Source of the DNA: Solirubrobacterales bacterium | GTDB taxonomy: Bacteria; Actinomycetota; Thermoleophilia; Solirubrobacterales; Solirubrobacteraceae | Direction: 5' to 3' | Length of the DNA stretch: 64,000 nt | Assembly: GCA_019240115.1 (NCBI GenBank) | Contig: JAFAYV010000088.1 | Coordinates: 1-64,000 of the forward strand | Shown: one piece after another, positions 7,551 to 15,476 of the stretch | Position numbering within the stretch: position 1 is the stretch's first letter | Layout: every line of letters begins with the position of its first letter | Notes under the pieces: generated by a model | Database searches by the model: none | Told to the model about the DNA's origin: nothing | What the model saw: only the letters and a program-made list of their open reading frames with translations | Made by a program: the position numbers and the translations under genes

Positions 7551-8951
7551 TCAGACTGCCGCCCGGGCGTAGAACTCGGCCTCCTGGCGGCCGAGCTCGG
7601 TGGTCGGCGGGTCGTCGTAGAACCACTCGCGCGCGATGCGATGGAAGTTGCCCCGGGCGTGCAGCTGCGCCATCACCGCCAGCGTCAGCACCTCCATCCG
7701 CCGTCCGAAGATGTGATCGGGCGGCGCGGTCTCCTGGCGCAGGTAGCCGAAGTACTCCGAGCGGGGGTCGCCCATGTCGATCAGGACCTGCGCGGCGTAC
7801 TCGGGGGTGAGCTCGATCGCGCCGTCGACCATGTACCAGGAGGCCGCGGCGCGGAAGTGCTCGAGCACGCGCTCGGGGTCGAACCGCTCGGGGTCGGGGA
7901 AGAAGCCGACCTCGGTCCCGAGGCGCATGATCGTCGTGCTGTCGCCCTCGATGACCGCCCGGGCGACCTCGATCTCGAGCGCCACCGCGCCGGCGGGCAT
8001 GTGCTTGAACAGCCCGAAGTCAAAGAACGCCATCCGCCCGTCGCGGAGCAGCATCGAGTTGCCGGGATGGGGATCGCCCGAGAACTGCCCGTGGCGGTAC
8101 AGGCAGCTGAAGTAGAAGCGGTAGATCATCTCGCCGATCCGGTCGCGCTCGGGGTGCGACAGCTGCTTGAGCCCCTCGAAGCCGGTGCCCCGCACGTAGT
8201 CGGAGACCATCATCCGCTCGCGCGAGAGCGAGGTCACCACGCCGGGGATGACGATGAACGGGTGATCGCGGAAGATTCGGTGCAGCGTGCGCTGGTTCTG
8301 GGCCTCGAGCTCGTAGTCGAGCTCCTCCTCGATCCGCGTGCGGATCTCGGCGCCGAGCGTCTTGGGATCGATCCCGGGGGCGATCCGCTTGGCCAGGCGC
8401 AGGATCAGCCCGAGGTTCTGCAGGTCGGCACGCACCGCCGCGGCGACATTGGGGTACTGCACCTTGACCGCGACCTCGCGGCCGTCGAGCAGGCTCGCCC
8501 GGTAGACCTGGCCGATCGAGGCGGCGGCGATCGGCTCGGTGTCGAAGTCGCTGAAGACGTCGGAGAGCGTCTCGCCGAGCTCGGCCTCCATGACCTTGCG
8601 CATGTCCTTGAAGGTGACCGAGGGCGCGGCGTCGCGGAGCGCCGCGAGCTTGCGCTGGAACTCGTCGCGGTACTCGGGCGGGACGAGCCCGGTGTCCAGG
8701 AACGACATCACCTGCCCGATCTTCATCGCCGCGCCCTTCATCGTCCCCAGCGCCTCGACGATCTGCTCGGCGGCCTCGATGTGCCGGCGCTCGAGCGCGG
8801 CGTCGCGCCCCTCCCGGGTGCGGGCGACGTTGGCCGCGCGCGTGCCCGCCTGGCGGATCGCCTGGCCGGCGGCAAGCCCGCCGATGCGCGCCGTCCGGCC
8901 CACCCGGGACGTCGGGATCCCGTCCTGCGGCTTCTTGCGCGGCGTCGGCAC
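7551..8951 (-). CDS. ABC1/UbiB-family atypical kinase
   Basis: A 466-residue member of the ABC1/UbiB/ADCK atypical kinase family. Diagnostic motifs are the KxGQ element in GAAMKIGQVMSFLD near residue 77, the Ala-rich loop IAAASIGQVYRASL near 142, the lysine in VAVKVQYP near 161, GDPHPGNSMLLRDG near 297 and AFFDFG near 313. Members support isoprenoid-quinone metabolism or lipid homeostasis at the membrane; the substrate is unresolved. No C-terminal transmembrane pair is evident. It starts with GTG directly after the stop of the upstream MBL gene (TAG-GTG), so the two form an operon. Confidence 0.9.
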   Translation of the reverse strand: MPTPRKKPQDGIPTSRVGRTARIGGLAAGQAIRQAGTRAANVARTREGRDAALERRHIEAAEQIVEALGTMKGAAMKIGQVMSFLDTGLVPPEYRDEFQRKLAALRDAAPSVTFKDMRKVMEAELGETLSDVFSDFDTEPIAAASIGQVYRASLLDGREVAVKVQYPNVAAAVRADLQNLGLILRLAKRIAPGIDPKTLGAEIRTRIEEELDYELEAQNQRTLHRIFRDHPFIVIPGVVTSLSRERMMVSDYVRGTGFEGLKQLSHPERDRIGEMIYRFYFSCLYRHGQFSGDPHPGNSMLLRDGRMAFFDFGLFKHMPAGAVALEIEVARAVIEGDSTTIMRLGTEVGFFPDPERFDPERVLEHFRAAASWYMVDGAIELTPEYAAQVLIDMGDPRSEYFGYLRQETAPPDHIFGRRMEVLTLAVMAQLHARGNFHRIAREWFYDDPPTTELGRQEAEFYARAAV

Positions 8952-9692
8952 CTACTGCTTGACCTGCGAGCCCGGCACGATGTCGTCGGCGCCGTCGCTC
9001 CAGCGCACCCAGGCCTTGTGCCCGCCGTCGTAGTCGTCGCCGAGCAGGATGAGCGTCGCCGGCTCGCCCATCGCCTCACACGGCGCGTCGCCCTCGGGAT
9101 CGAGGCCGCGCCAGATCCGCACGAAGCGGTTTGATGCAAGCTCGTCGGCGACCGTCGTGGGATCGGTGTGACCGGGATGGATGCGCGTCTGCCCCGGCAA
9201 CGCCAGCAGCGTGTCCATGATCGAGCTGCGCAGGTCGGCGCAGGTCGTGTGATCGGGGGCGCGAACGCCGCCGACCGACCCCCGGAACAGCGTGTCGCCG
9301 GTGAACACGTCGGTGCCGTCGACGAGCAGCGACAGCATCCCCGACGTGTGTCCCGGCGTGTGCAACGGCTCGATCGTCAGCTCGCCCGAGCGGATCGTCT
9401 CCCCGGGGGCCATCGTGTCGGTGACCCCCTCGACGAGGCCGCGCTCGTTGGCGTGGATGAGCACCGGGGTGCCGGGGTGGGCCTGCAGCACCGCCTCGAG
9501 ATCGGCGACGTGGTCGTGATGGTGGTGGGTGAGCAGCACGTGGGTGAGGTCGAGCCGGTTGGCGTTGAGGTACTGAAGCAGCGGCGCCACCGGTCCGCCC
9601 GCGTCGACCATGACCGCCGAGCCGCCCTCGTGGTCGGCGACCACGTACGTGTTGGACAGCCACTGGTCGCTCATCGATCGCTCGATCACCAT
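8952..9692 (-). CDS. MBL-fold hydrolase, glyoxalase II-like
   Basis: A 246-residue metallo-beta-lactamase-fold enzyme of the glyoxalase II/persulfide dioxygenase-like group. The dinuclear metal motif is LTHHHHDHVADLEAVL near residue 55, with further ligands in LHTPGHTSGM near 110, DVFTGDTLFRG near 130 and RIHPGHTDPTT near 170. The C-terminal 60 residues (WVRWSDGADDIVPGSQV) form an extra strand-rich tail. It is divergent from a glyoxalase I-like gene with start codons 44 bp apart, suggesting a joint aldehyde-detoxification role. The ATG is fixed by TACGCT 7 nt upstream. Confidence 0.88.
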   Translation of the reverse strand: MVIERSMSDQWLSNTYVVADHEGGSAVMVDAGGPVAPLLQYLNANRLDLTHVLLTHHHHDHVADLEAVLQAHPGTPVLIHANERGLVEGVTDTMAPGETIRSGELTIEPLHTPGHTSGMLSLLVDGTDVFTGDTLFRGSVGGVRAPDHTTCADLRSSIMDTLLALPGQTRIHPGHTDPTTVADELASNRFVRIWRGLDPEGDAPCEAMGEPATLILLGDDYDGGHKAWVRWSDGADDIVPGSQVKQ

Positions 9693-9699
9693 CTTTCAG

Positions 9700-9729
9700 A
9701 GCGTATCGGCCTCCGGGTGGTTGTAGGCT
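9700..9729. promoter_or_regulatory. Back-to-back leaderless promoters of the glyoxalase pair
   Basis: TACGCT on the minus strand (9705-9700) is 7 nt from the ATG at 9692. TAGGCT on the plus strand (9724-9729) is 7 nt from the GTG at 9737. The two boxes are 18 nt apart, so the -35 regions must overlap across the opposite start region and the two promoters may interfere or be co-regulated. Confidence 0.65.
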
Positions 9730-9736
9730 TGCAGCC

Positions 9737-10117
9737 GTGAGCCTGATCCACACCTGCTACCGGATCCTCGACGTCGACCGCTCGGTCGCCTTCTACGAGG
9801 CGCTCGGCTTTCAGGAGAAGCGCCGGGTGCCGATCCGCGAGGAGGCGATCAACGTCTTCATGGGCTTGCCCGAGGACGGCGAGAACCCGCGGCTCGAGCT
9901 CACCCACAACTTCGACCAGACCGAGCCCTACGAGCTCGGCACGGGCTACGGGCACATCGCGATCACGACCGATGACCTCGACGGCCGTCTCGCCGAGCTC
10001 TCCGAGCAGGGGATCGAGCCCGAGAAGCCCCCGTACACGATCCGCGAGGGGGGCAACCGCCTCTGCTTCGTGCGCGACCCCGACGGGTACCGCATCGAGC
10101 TCATCGAGCGCTCCTGA
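9737..10117 (+). CDS. Glyoxalase I-like VOC protein
   Basis: A 126-residue vicinal-oxygen-chelate protein close to lactoylglutathione lyase. Two beta-alpha-beta-beta-beta modules are visible, with metal ligands His5 (IHTCYRILDVDRSVAFYEALGF), Glu in ENPRLELTHN near 56, His in GYGHIAITTDD near 75, and Glu in DGYRIELIE near 121. This is the full His/Glu/His/Glu set of glyoxalase I. It probably isomerises the thiol adduct of methylglyoxal; in an actinomycete the thiol may be mycothiol rather than glutathione (inference). It is divergent from the glyoxalase II-like gene. Confidence 0.9.
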   Translation: MSLIHTCYRILDVDRSVAFYEALGFQEKRRVPIREEAINVFMGLPEDGENPRLELTHNFDQTEPYELGTGYGHIAITTDDLDGRLAELSEQGIEPEKPPYTIREGGNRLCFVRDPDGYRIELIERS

Positions 10118-10119
10118 CG

Positions 10120-10464
10120 ATGGTCGACACCGTCGGCATGGGCAAGCTGCTCGAGCGCTTCGCGCAGGGAGTGGCGGCCCACGATCGCGAGAACCCCGAT
10201 CACACCAGCTGGGGGATCGGGATGGCGCACTTCGACATCGAGCGCCTCGGCCTCGAGGAGGGGGAGGACATCCTCCCCGGCATCGTGCTCCAGGCCGACG
10301 GCGGCGGCACCGGCAACTTCCGCGTGCTCTGCGACGGCCAGCACGACGGCGCCGGCGAGCTCGAAGAGGAGGAGGTCGTTGACGCGGTCGGCTCCCAGGA
10401 GATCGGCGAGCCGGTCTACGTCGAGGGCGGCGGGGCGCCGCCTCCGGTCAGGCCACCGCTGTAG
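10120..10464 (+). CDS. Hypothetical protein, 114 aa
   Basis: An acidic 114-residue protein with no recognised domain, starting 2 nt after the glyoxalase stop and therefore in the same operon. It has a central predicted beta segment (EDILPGIVLQADGGGTGNFRVLCDGQ) and an acidic run ELEEEEVVDA, ending in a Pro-rich tail. Its last 17 nt overlap the 3' end of the convergent ketopantoate reductase-like gene. Codon use is normal. The tail may be short of conservation, but the start (ATG 10120) and coupling look sound. Confidence 0.6.
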   Translation: MVDTVGMGKLLERFAQGVAAHDRENPDHTSWGIGMAHFDIERLGLEEGEDILPGIVLQADGGGTGNFRVLCDGQHDGAGELEEEEVVDAVGSQEIGEPVYVEGGGAPPPVRPPL

Positions 10465-11338
10465 CGACCCGCTCGGCCACGCGGCCGGCGAGCCACTCGA
10501 TCGTCGGACAGCGGATCCCGTGACGCGCGCCGGCGCGCCGGACCGCTCCCGCGACCGCGTCGAGCTCGGGATCGCGGCCCGCGGCGAGGTCGCGACGCAT
10601 CGAGGAGCCGAGCTGCGGATGCGCGGCCTCGAGTTCGGCCAGCGTCCGCTCCGCCGCGACGTCGGCGCCCTGCGCCCGGGCGACCGTCGCCGCCTCGGCG
10701 ACCGCGCCGTGCAGCGCCGAGCGCCACCGGGGGTCCTCGCGGATTGCGCCGAGCGGCCGATCGGCGGCGCTCGTGGTCAGCGCCAGCGGGCACAGCCGGA
10801 CGAGCTTTGACCACATGACGTCGACCTCGCGCCCCCCGGTTCCGACCGCGAGGCCCGCCCGCCGCAGCGCGCCCGCCAGCGCGAACAGGCCGGGCTGCGC
10901 GCCGGCGAGGTCGACCCGGCAGCCGGGGCTCGTCTGCACGATCTCACCATCCCGCGGGCGGTCGGACTCGAGCCGGATGGTCCCGGCGGCGACGCGCTCC
11001 GAGCCGAAGCGCTCGCGAAGCACCGCCAGGTGCTCGACCCCGTTGAGCAGCGGCACGACGAGCGGCGGCTCGGCCCCGATCCGCTGCAGCGCGGTCCGCA
11101 GGCCGGTCGCCTTGGTGCAGACGAGGAGCGCGTCGACGTCCTGGCGCAGCTGAGCCACGGCCGCGGGGCGCGCGGCGAAGTCGCCGAGCAGGGCGCTGCG
11201 CACCCGGAGCCCGTCGCGCGCCAGCGCCGCGGCGGTGTCCTCGTGGGCGACCACGACGATCTCCCCACCGGCGCGCGTCATCGCCGCCGCCAGGAAGCCG
11301 CCGACGCCGCCCGGTCCCAGCACCGCGATCGGCGGCAC
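10448..11338 (-). CDS. Ketopantoate reductase family protein (PanE-like)
   Basis: A 296-residue NADP-dependent reductase of the PanE/ApbA family. The Rossmann motif PPIAVLGPGGVGGFLAAAM lies at the extreme N-terminus. The DALLVCTKATGLRTAL block is near residue 63, with PLVVPLLNGVEHL near 83 containing the conserved NG, and VMWSKLVRLCPLALTT near 167 carrying the catalytic-type lysine. It may make pantoate for CoA, but the family includes many uncharacterised 2-oxoacid reductases. I start at GTG 11338, 15 nt after the lipoprotein stop; no other good codon precedes the Rossmann motif. Confidence 0.8.
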   Translation of the reverse strand: MPPIAVLGPGGVGGFLAAAMTRAGGEIVVVAHEDTAAALARDGLRVRSALLGDFAARPAAVAQLRQDVDALLVCTKATGLRTALQRIGAEPPLVVPLLNGVEHLAVLRERFGSERVAAGTIRLESDRPRDGEIVQTSPGCRVDLAGAQPGLFALAGALRRAGLAVGTGGREVDVMWSKLVRLCPLALTTSAADRPLGAIREDPRWRSALHGAVAEAATVARAQGADVAAERTLAELEAAHPQLGSSMRRDLAAGRDPELDAVAGAVRRAGARHGIRCPTIEWLAGRVAERVATAVA

Positions 11339-11352
11339 AACGGAGGCGTCGA

Positions 11353-11928
11353 TCAGCCGGCGGCGCCGGCCAGCTGGGCGGGGGCGGGGGCCTTGTCCTG
11401 GATCATCTGCCCCTTGGACGCCGCCGTCGAGCGGATCGACTGCAACCGGGACTGCGTGCCGTCGATGTCCGAGGAGCTGACGTTTCCCCTCTTGATCTTG
11501 CCGGTCAGCGCCCCGATCTGGTCCGCGACCGCCGTCAGCGGAGAGAACAGCTTCGACAGCGTCGGTGAGGCGTGCACGTCCTGCGCCGCCAGTCGGATCT
11601 CGCGCTTGACGTACAGGGCCGCCAGCCCTGCCTTGACGAGGGTCAGCTTGTGCGAGAGGGGATGGCTGAAGTCGCCCGCCTTGAACGGCTTGTAGATGTA
11701 GCGGTGGAAGGCGCCGAAGCCGAGCCCCGCATGGAGCAGGAACTTCGTCTTGGCCAGGTGGATCCCGCTGCTCGTGCTCGTCGCCGCCCCGCTGGAGCTC
11801 GACGCGCCGGAGCTCGACGCGCTGGAGCTCGACGAGCTCGAGCCGCACCCGGCGAGCCCACCGGCCGCGAGACAGGCGGCGACGATCAGGACGAGCGAGA
11901 ACGACCGCATGCTGCGCAGGGCGATCAC
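11353..11928 (-). CDS. Secreted lipoprotein of unknown function
   Basis: A 191-residue lipoprotein. A basic N-terminus is followed by a hydrophobic core and the lipobox AGLAGC, then a Ser/Ala linker of about 25 residues that would tether a globular domain to the membrane. The mature part (FLLHAGLGFGAFHRYIYKPF near 65) is helical and unassigned. Two starts are possible: GTG 11928, with TATCCT 9 nt upstream, or ATG 11910; both keep the signal peptide. The promoter would lie in the last codons of the TetR gene. Similar lipoproteins cannot be placed without a search. Confidence 0.75.
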   Translation of the reverse strand: MIALRSMRSFSLVLIVAACLAAGGLAGCGSSSSSSSASSSGASSSSGAATSTSSGIHLAKTKFLLHAGLGFGAFHRYIYKPFKAGDFSHPLSHKLTLVKAGLAALYVKREIRLAAQDVHASPTLSKLFSPLTAVADQIGALTGKIKRGNVSSSDIDGTQSRLQSIRSTAASKGQMIQDKAPAPAQLAGAAG

Positions 11929-11935
11929 AGATCGC

Positions 11936-12862
11936 TCAGGATAGTCGGGACTTGCGGCCGCGCACCTGTGCCCACGCGTTGCGCGCCTGGCGCATCGCCG
12001 CGAGCACCTGGGCGCGCGTCTCCTCGGCGGCGGCCGCGGCCGCCTGAGCCTGCTGCTTGGCGCGCGCGCCGCGGGCGAGCAGGCCGAACGACCACAGGCC
12101 GGCCTCGAGCAGCCGCCCGCCGCGTTCGAGGTCGTAGGCCACGGCGTCGCGCAGCGCCACGCCTCGCTTCCCCTCGCGGATGTGACGGACGCGTGATTGC
12201 CCGACGACGTCGGCGAGGCCGGCGAGCGCGCGGCCGGCGGCGGTCGGCTCGGGGTCCTGCGGATCGACGCCGGCGATCACGGCGAGCTCGTCGCGCACCG
12301 CGCGGGAGAGGCGATCGTGGAGCTCGAGCCAGGCGGCGCGCAGAGCCGGGGTGTTCTCGACCATCTCGACGAACATCGGCACGAACTCGACGAGCTCCTC
12401 GGGGATCTCGTCGAAGCGCGCCATGTCCTCGCGGATCGAGCGCACCATGGCGTCGGTCAGCGACTCGTCGTCGCGGCGCTCGCGCAGCGCCCGGGCGAGC
12501 CGTTCGATCGTTTCGTCGGCGGTGTCGAGGACCATCGACTCCTTGGTCGGGAAGTAGTTGTAGACGGTCTTCTCCGAGACCCCCACGCGGTCGGCGACCT
12601 CGGCCACCTTGACGTTGTCGAAGCCGCGGATGGCGAACAGCGCGGTCGCGGCGTCGGAGATGAGCTGGCGGGTCAGCCGGCGCTTACGCTCGCGCAGCCC
12701 CTCCTCGGGGTGGACGGCGCGGTAGCGCGCCTCCTCGAGCTCGCGATGGGACCGCATCGCGGCGGCCATCCGATCCCCGAGCTCGTCGGCGATCAGCTCG
12801 TGCAGCGCGGCGTCGCCGAGGTGCTCCTCCTCGCTGTGGCGGACGGGCGGCGGCGTCGACAT
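11936..12862 (-). CDS. TetR-family regulator with N-terminal extension
   Basis: A 308-residue regulator, longer than the usual 190-220. The TetR helix-turn-helix is at about residues 70-120 (RQLISDAATALFAIRGFD, then VAEVADRVGVSEKTVYNYF). About 65 acidic and basic residues precede it, and an Ala/Gln-rich helical tail follows the ligand domain. It is divergent from the ABC exporter and probably represses it through the inverted repeat at 12892-12908. I use ATG 12862 because a TATCCT box ends 11 nt upstream; the TTG at 12874 would lie inside that box. The inducer is unknown. Confidence 0.88.
   Translation of the reverse strand: MSTPPPVRHSEEEHLGDAALHELIADELGDRMAAAMRSHRELEEARYRAVHPEEGLRERKRRLTRQLISDAATALFAIRGFDNVKVAEVADRVGVSEKTVYNYFPTKESMVLDTADETIERLARALRERRDDESLTDAMVRSIREDMARFDEIPEELVEFVPMFVEMVENTPALRAAWLELHDRLSRAVRDELAVIAGVDPQDPEPTAAGRALAGLADVVGQSRVRHIREGKRGVALRDAVAYDLERGGRLLEAGLWSFGLLARGARAKQQAQAAAAAAEETRAQVLAAMRQARNAWAQVRGRKSRLS
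11938..11943 (-). promoter_or_regulatory. -10 box for the lipoprotein gene
   Basis: TATCCT (minus strand) lies 9 nt before GTG 11928 and overlaps the end of the upstream TetR coding region, suggesting the lipoprotein can be transcribed separately from the regulator. Confidence 0.45.
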
Positions 12863-12873
12863 CGCTCGGGTCA

Positions 12874-12879
12874 AGGATA
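12874..12879 (-). promoter_or_regulatory. -10 box of the TetR gene
   Basis: TATCCT on the minus strand, 11 nt upstream of ATG 12862, leaving a leader of about 4 nt. Confidence 0.5.
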
Positions 12880-12891
12880 CCCGACAAAGTT

Positions 12892-12923
12892 CACTTGCAG
12901 CATAAGTGCAGTCTCTGTATCTT
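12892..12923 (+). promoter_or_regulatory. ABC exporter promoter with candidate TetR operator
   Basis: TTGCAG (12895-12900) and TATCTT (12918-12923) are separated by 17 nt, with ATG 12932 eight nt beyond the -10. An inverted repeat CACTT-N7-AAGTG (12892-12908) covers the -35, the natural place for repression by the divergent TetR protein. Confidence 0.6.
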
Positions 12924-12931
12924 TACTGCCC

Positions 12932-13930
12932 ATGACAGAAGCCGCCATCCTTACCCAGGGCCTGACCAAGCGCTTCGGCGCGCTGCGGGCCGTCGATGAC
13001 TTCGACCTCCGCGTGCCCGAGGGCTCGGTCGTGTCGCTGCTCGGGCCCAACGGGGCGGGCAAGACGACGACCGTGCGGATGCTGGCCACCCTCATCGCTC
13101 CCGATGGGGGGCGCGCGTGGGTGGCCGGCCACGACGTCGTCCGGGATGCCGCTCGGGTCCGCGAGCGGATCTCGCTGACCGGCCAGTTCGCCGCCCTGGA
13201 CAAGAACCTGACCGCGCGCGAGAACCTCGTCCTCATGGCCCGGCTGCGCGGACGCACCTCGCGTGCGGCGCGCGAAGTCGCCGACCGGCTGATCGACCGC
13301 TTCGACGTCGGGCGGTTCCGTGACCGCCTGGTCAAGCAGATGTCCGGCGGCGAGCGCCGCCGCGTCGACCTCGCCGCGAGCCTCATCGATCGTCCCCAGG
13401 TGCTCGTGCTCGACGAGCCGACGACCGGCCTCGATCCTCGCAGTCGCCAGGTCGTGTGGGGGACGATCCGCGAGCTCGTCGGCGAGGGCGTCACGCTGCT
13501 CTTGACCACCCAGTACCTCGAGGAGGCCGACGCGCTCGCCGACCGGGTGGTGCTCATCGACCGCGGTCGCGAGGTGGCGGCGGGCTCCCCCGCCCAGCTC
13601 AAGGCTCAGGTCGGAGAGCAGCGGGTCGATGTCATCGCCGCCGACGCCGTCGAGTTCGAGCGCCTCCGGGGGCTGCTCGGCCAGCACTTCGCGATCACCC
13701 CCCTCGAGGAGGTGCGGACCGTGTCCGTCGCCGCCCCCGAGGAGGCCGCCGACCTCGAGCGGGTCGCGCGCGCGGTCCGCGCCGGCGGGATCGCCGTCGA
13801 CGAGATCGCGCTGCGGCGCCCGACGCTCGATGACGCCTTCCTCGCCCTCACCGGCCACGCCCCCCTGTCCGACCCGCCTTCCCCGGACGACGAGCCCGAG
13901 CCGATCCTCGAGACCCGGGAGGCCGCATGA
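12932..13930 (+). CDS. ABC transporter ATP-binding protein, DrrA-type
   Basis: A 332-residue ATPase of the drug/daunorubicin-exporter type. Walker [10 protein letters not shown] is near residue 40, the ABC signature [12 protein letters not shown] near 140, Walker B VLVLDEPTTGLD near 158, and the switch His is replaced in LLLTTQYLEEAD by Gln, which is normal in this family. A 100-residue C-terminal domain (AVRAGGIAVDEIALRRPTLDDAFL) is the DrrA/DUF4162 regulatory tail. It overlaps the permease by ATGA. The pair should export an amphiphilic compound or lipid under TetR control. Confidence 0.95.
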   Translation: MTEAAILTQGLTKRFGALRAVDDFDLRVPEGSVVSLLGPNGAGKTTTVRMLATLIAPDGGRAWVAGHDVVRDAARVRERISLTGQFAALDKNLTARENLVLMARLRGRTSRAAREVADRLIDRFDVGRFRDRLVKQMSGGERRRVDLAASLIDRPQVLVLDEPTTGLDPRSRQVVWGTIRELVGEGVTLLLTTQYLEEADALADRVVLIDRGREVAAGSPAQLKAQVGEQRVDVIAADAVEFERLRGLLGQHFAITPLEEVRTVSVAAPEEAADLERVARAVRAGGIAVDEIALRRPTLDDAFLALTGHAPLSDPPSPDDEPEPILETREAA

Positions 13931-14766
13931 CCTCTGGATCGGTGACGCCGGCGCGCTTCGGCGGCCCGCCGCGCTCCGGCCGCCCGGCGCGCTTCGTCCG
14001 CCACACCGCGCTGCTGACCGGGCGCAGCCTGCGCGCGATCCCGCGCGTGCCCGAGCGCCTGCTCGACGTGACGATCCAGCCGATCGTCTTCATCCTGCTG
14101 TTCCTGTACGTGTTCGGCTCGGCCATCCACGTGCACGGGATCAGCTACAAGGACTATCTGTTCCCCGGGATCATCGGGCAGTCGCTCGCCTTCGGGGTGA
14201 TCAGCACCGGGACCGCGACCTCGGCCGACATGACCGAGGGCGTGATCGACCGCTTCCGGTCGATGCCGATCAGCCGCCTGTCGATCATCAACGGCGAGGT
14301 CATGGGCCAGGTCTGCGAGCAGGTGCTCGGGCTGGTGATCACGGCCGGGTTCGGCCTCGCGCTGGGATGGAGTCCACAGCTGACGCTCGCCCACGCGATC
14401 GAGCTCGCGGTGCTGCTCGCGCTCGGGATGGTCGCGTTCACGTGGTGCGGCGTCCTCGTCGGCCTGCTCGTCCGCTCGCCCGACGCGGTCCAGGGGATGG
14501 GCTTCATCATCATCCTGCCGCTGACCTTCATGGCCGGCACCTTCGTCCCGATCGCGGGGATGGACGCGATCCCGCGCGCGATCGCCGATTGGGACCCGAT
14601 CTCGGCGCTCGTGGCCACCGTGCGCTCGCTCACTCAGGGCGTGCCCACCGGCGGGTCGTGGCAGCTGGCCCATCCCGAGCTGGCCATGATCGGCTGGTGT
14701 GTGCTGCTCATGGCGGTGTGCGTGCCGCTCGCGCTGCGTCGTCTGCACCGCACCGTCGCCGCCTGA
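13927..14766 (+). CDS. ABC-2 type permease, DrrB-type
   Basis: A 279-residue inner-membrane permease partnered with the preceding ATPase through a 4 nt overlap. About six hydrophobic segments are visible, with the DrrB-type features LLDVTIQPIVFILLFLYVFG near residue 55, ISYKDYLFPGIIGQSLAF near 75, and the ABC-2 signature region MGFIIILPLTFMAGTFVP near 195. The motif EGVIDRFRSMPISR near 103 is the usual cytosolic coupling loop. It forms the translocation path; the substrate is not predictable. The next gene has its own promoter. Confidence 0.93.
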   Translation: MTSGSVTPARFGGPPRSGRPARFVRHTALLTGRSLRAIPRVPERLLDVTIQPIVFILLFLYVFGSAIHVHGISYKDYLFPGIIGQSLAFGVISTGTATSADMTEGVIDRFRSMPISRLSIINGEVMGQVCEQVLGLVITAGFGLALGWSPQLTLAHAIELAVLLALGMVAFTWCGVLVGLLVRSPDAVQGMGFIIILPLTFMAGTFVPIAGMDAIPRAIADWDPISALVATVRSLTQGVPTGGSWQLAHPELAMIGWCVLLMAVCVPLALRRLHRTVAA

Positions 14767-14809
14767 GCCGCCGCCCAGCGCCCCCTCCGCCCCCGAGCGA
14801 GGCGGCGAG

Positions 14810-14815
14810 TACGGT
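14810..14815 (+). promoter_or_regulatory. -10 box of leaderless Nudix promoter
   Basis: TACGGT ends exactly 7 nt before ATG 14823 and selects that codon over other in-frame starts upstream. Confidence 0.6.
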
Positions 14816-14822
14816 ATGGGCG

Positions 14823-15476
14823 ATGACCGCCTCCGCCGGCATCCTCGCCCGTGGTCCCTGGCGCCCCGAGGACATCGAGGCGCGCTGGCACGAGGAGCCC
14901 TACGCGCCGTCGCCGCAGGCCGTGCACGAGGCCGACCGCGCGGTCGCGCAGCTGCGTGACCGGGGCTCGCCGAGCCACGACGGCCTCGCCGGCCGGCTGC
15001 GCGGCTGGGAGAGCTCGGGCGGCAAGCTGCGGCTCGATTGCGAGCCGGCGCGCTGGGCGCTGCGCCTGCTTCCCGGCGGCGCCGAGGGGAGCCTGTCGGC
15101 GCTCTGCGTCGTGCGCTCGGTCGACGGCCGCTGGCTGGCGGGTCGCCGCGCGCCCTGGCTGGCCACCTGGGCCTGCCGCTGGGCGCTCGGGGCCGCCGGC
15201 TCGGTCGAGGTCGACGAGAACCCCGCCGAGACGCTCGTCCGCGAGCTGCGCGAGGAATGGTCGGTGACGCCCGAACGGCTCAGCGTCGAGGCGCTGCTCG
15301 AGCTCCCGAGCGGGATCGCCATGGTCCTCGGCCAGGCGTGGCTCGCCGAGGGGGCGAGGGTGACCCCCGACGCCGAGCACGACGAATTCGCGTGGTGGCC
15401 GGCCGACCCCGCCGACTGGCCCGAGCAGGCGGACACGCCGCTGCGGCGCACCGCCGAGCTCGTGTGCGCCGCGTGA
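14823..15476 (+). CDS. Nudix hydrolase-like protein
   Basis: A 217-residue protein with an almost complete Nudix box, GSVEVDENPAETLVREL followed by REEWSV, near residues 126-148. This satisfies Gx5Ex7RExxEE; only the final Gly is Ser. Nudix enzymes hydrolyse nucleoside diphosphates linked to another group. An N-terminal region of about 90 residues (EARWHEEPYAPSP, then a helix) is extra to the core and unassigned. The start is fixed by the leaderless box. It overlaps the following small membrane gene (TGATG). Substrate unknown. Confidence 0.85.
   Translation: MTASAGILARGPWRPEDIEARWHEEPYAPSPQAVHEADRAVAQLRDRGSPSHDGLAGRLRGWESSGGKLRLDCEPARWALRLLPGGAEGSLSALCVVRSVDGRWLAGRRAPWLATWACRWALGAAGSVEVDENPAETLVRELREEWSVTPERLSVEALLELPSGIAMVLGQAWLAEGARVTPDAEHDEFAWWPADPADWPEQADTPLRRTAELVCAA

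Noticed and set aside
12932-14766. Antibiotic self-resistance or biosynthetic cluster because of DrrAB-like genes
   Set aside because: No biosynthetic genes lie nearby; TetR plus ABC-2 exporter is a general arrangement.
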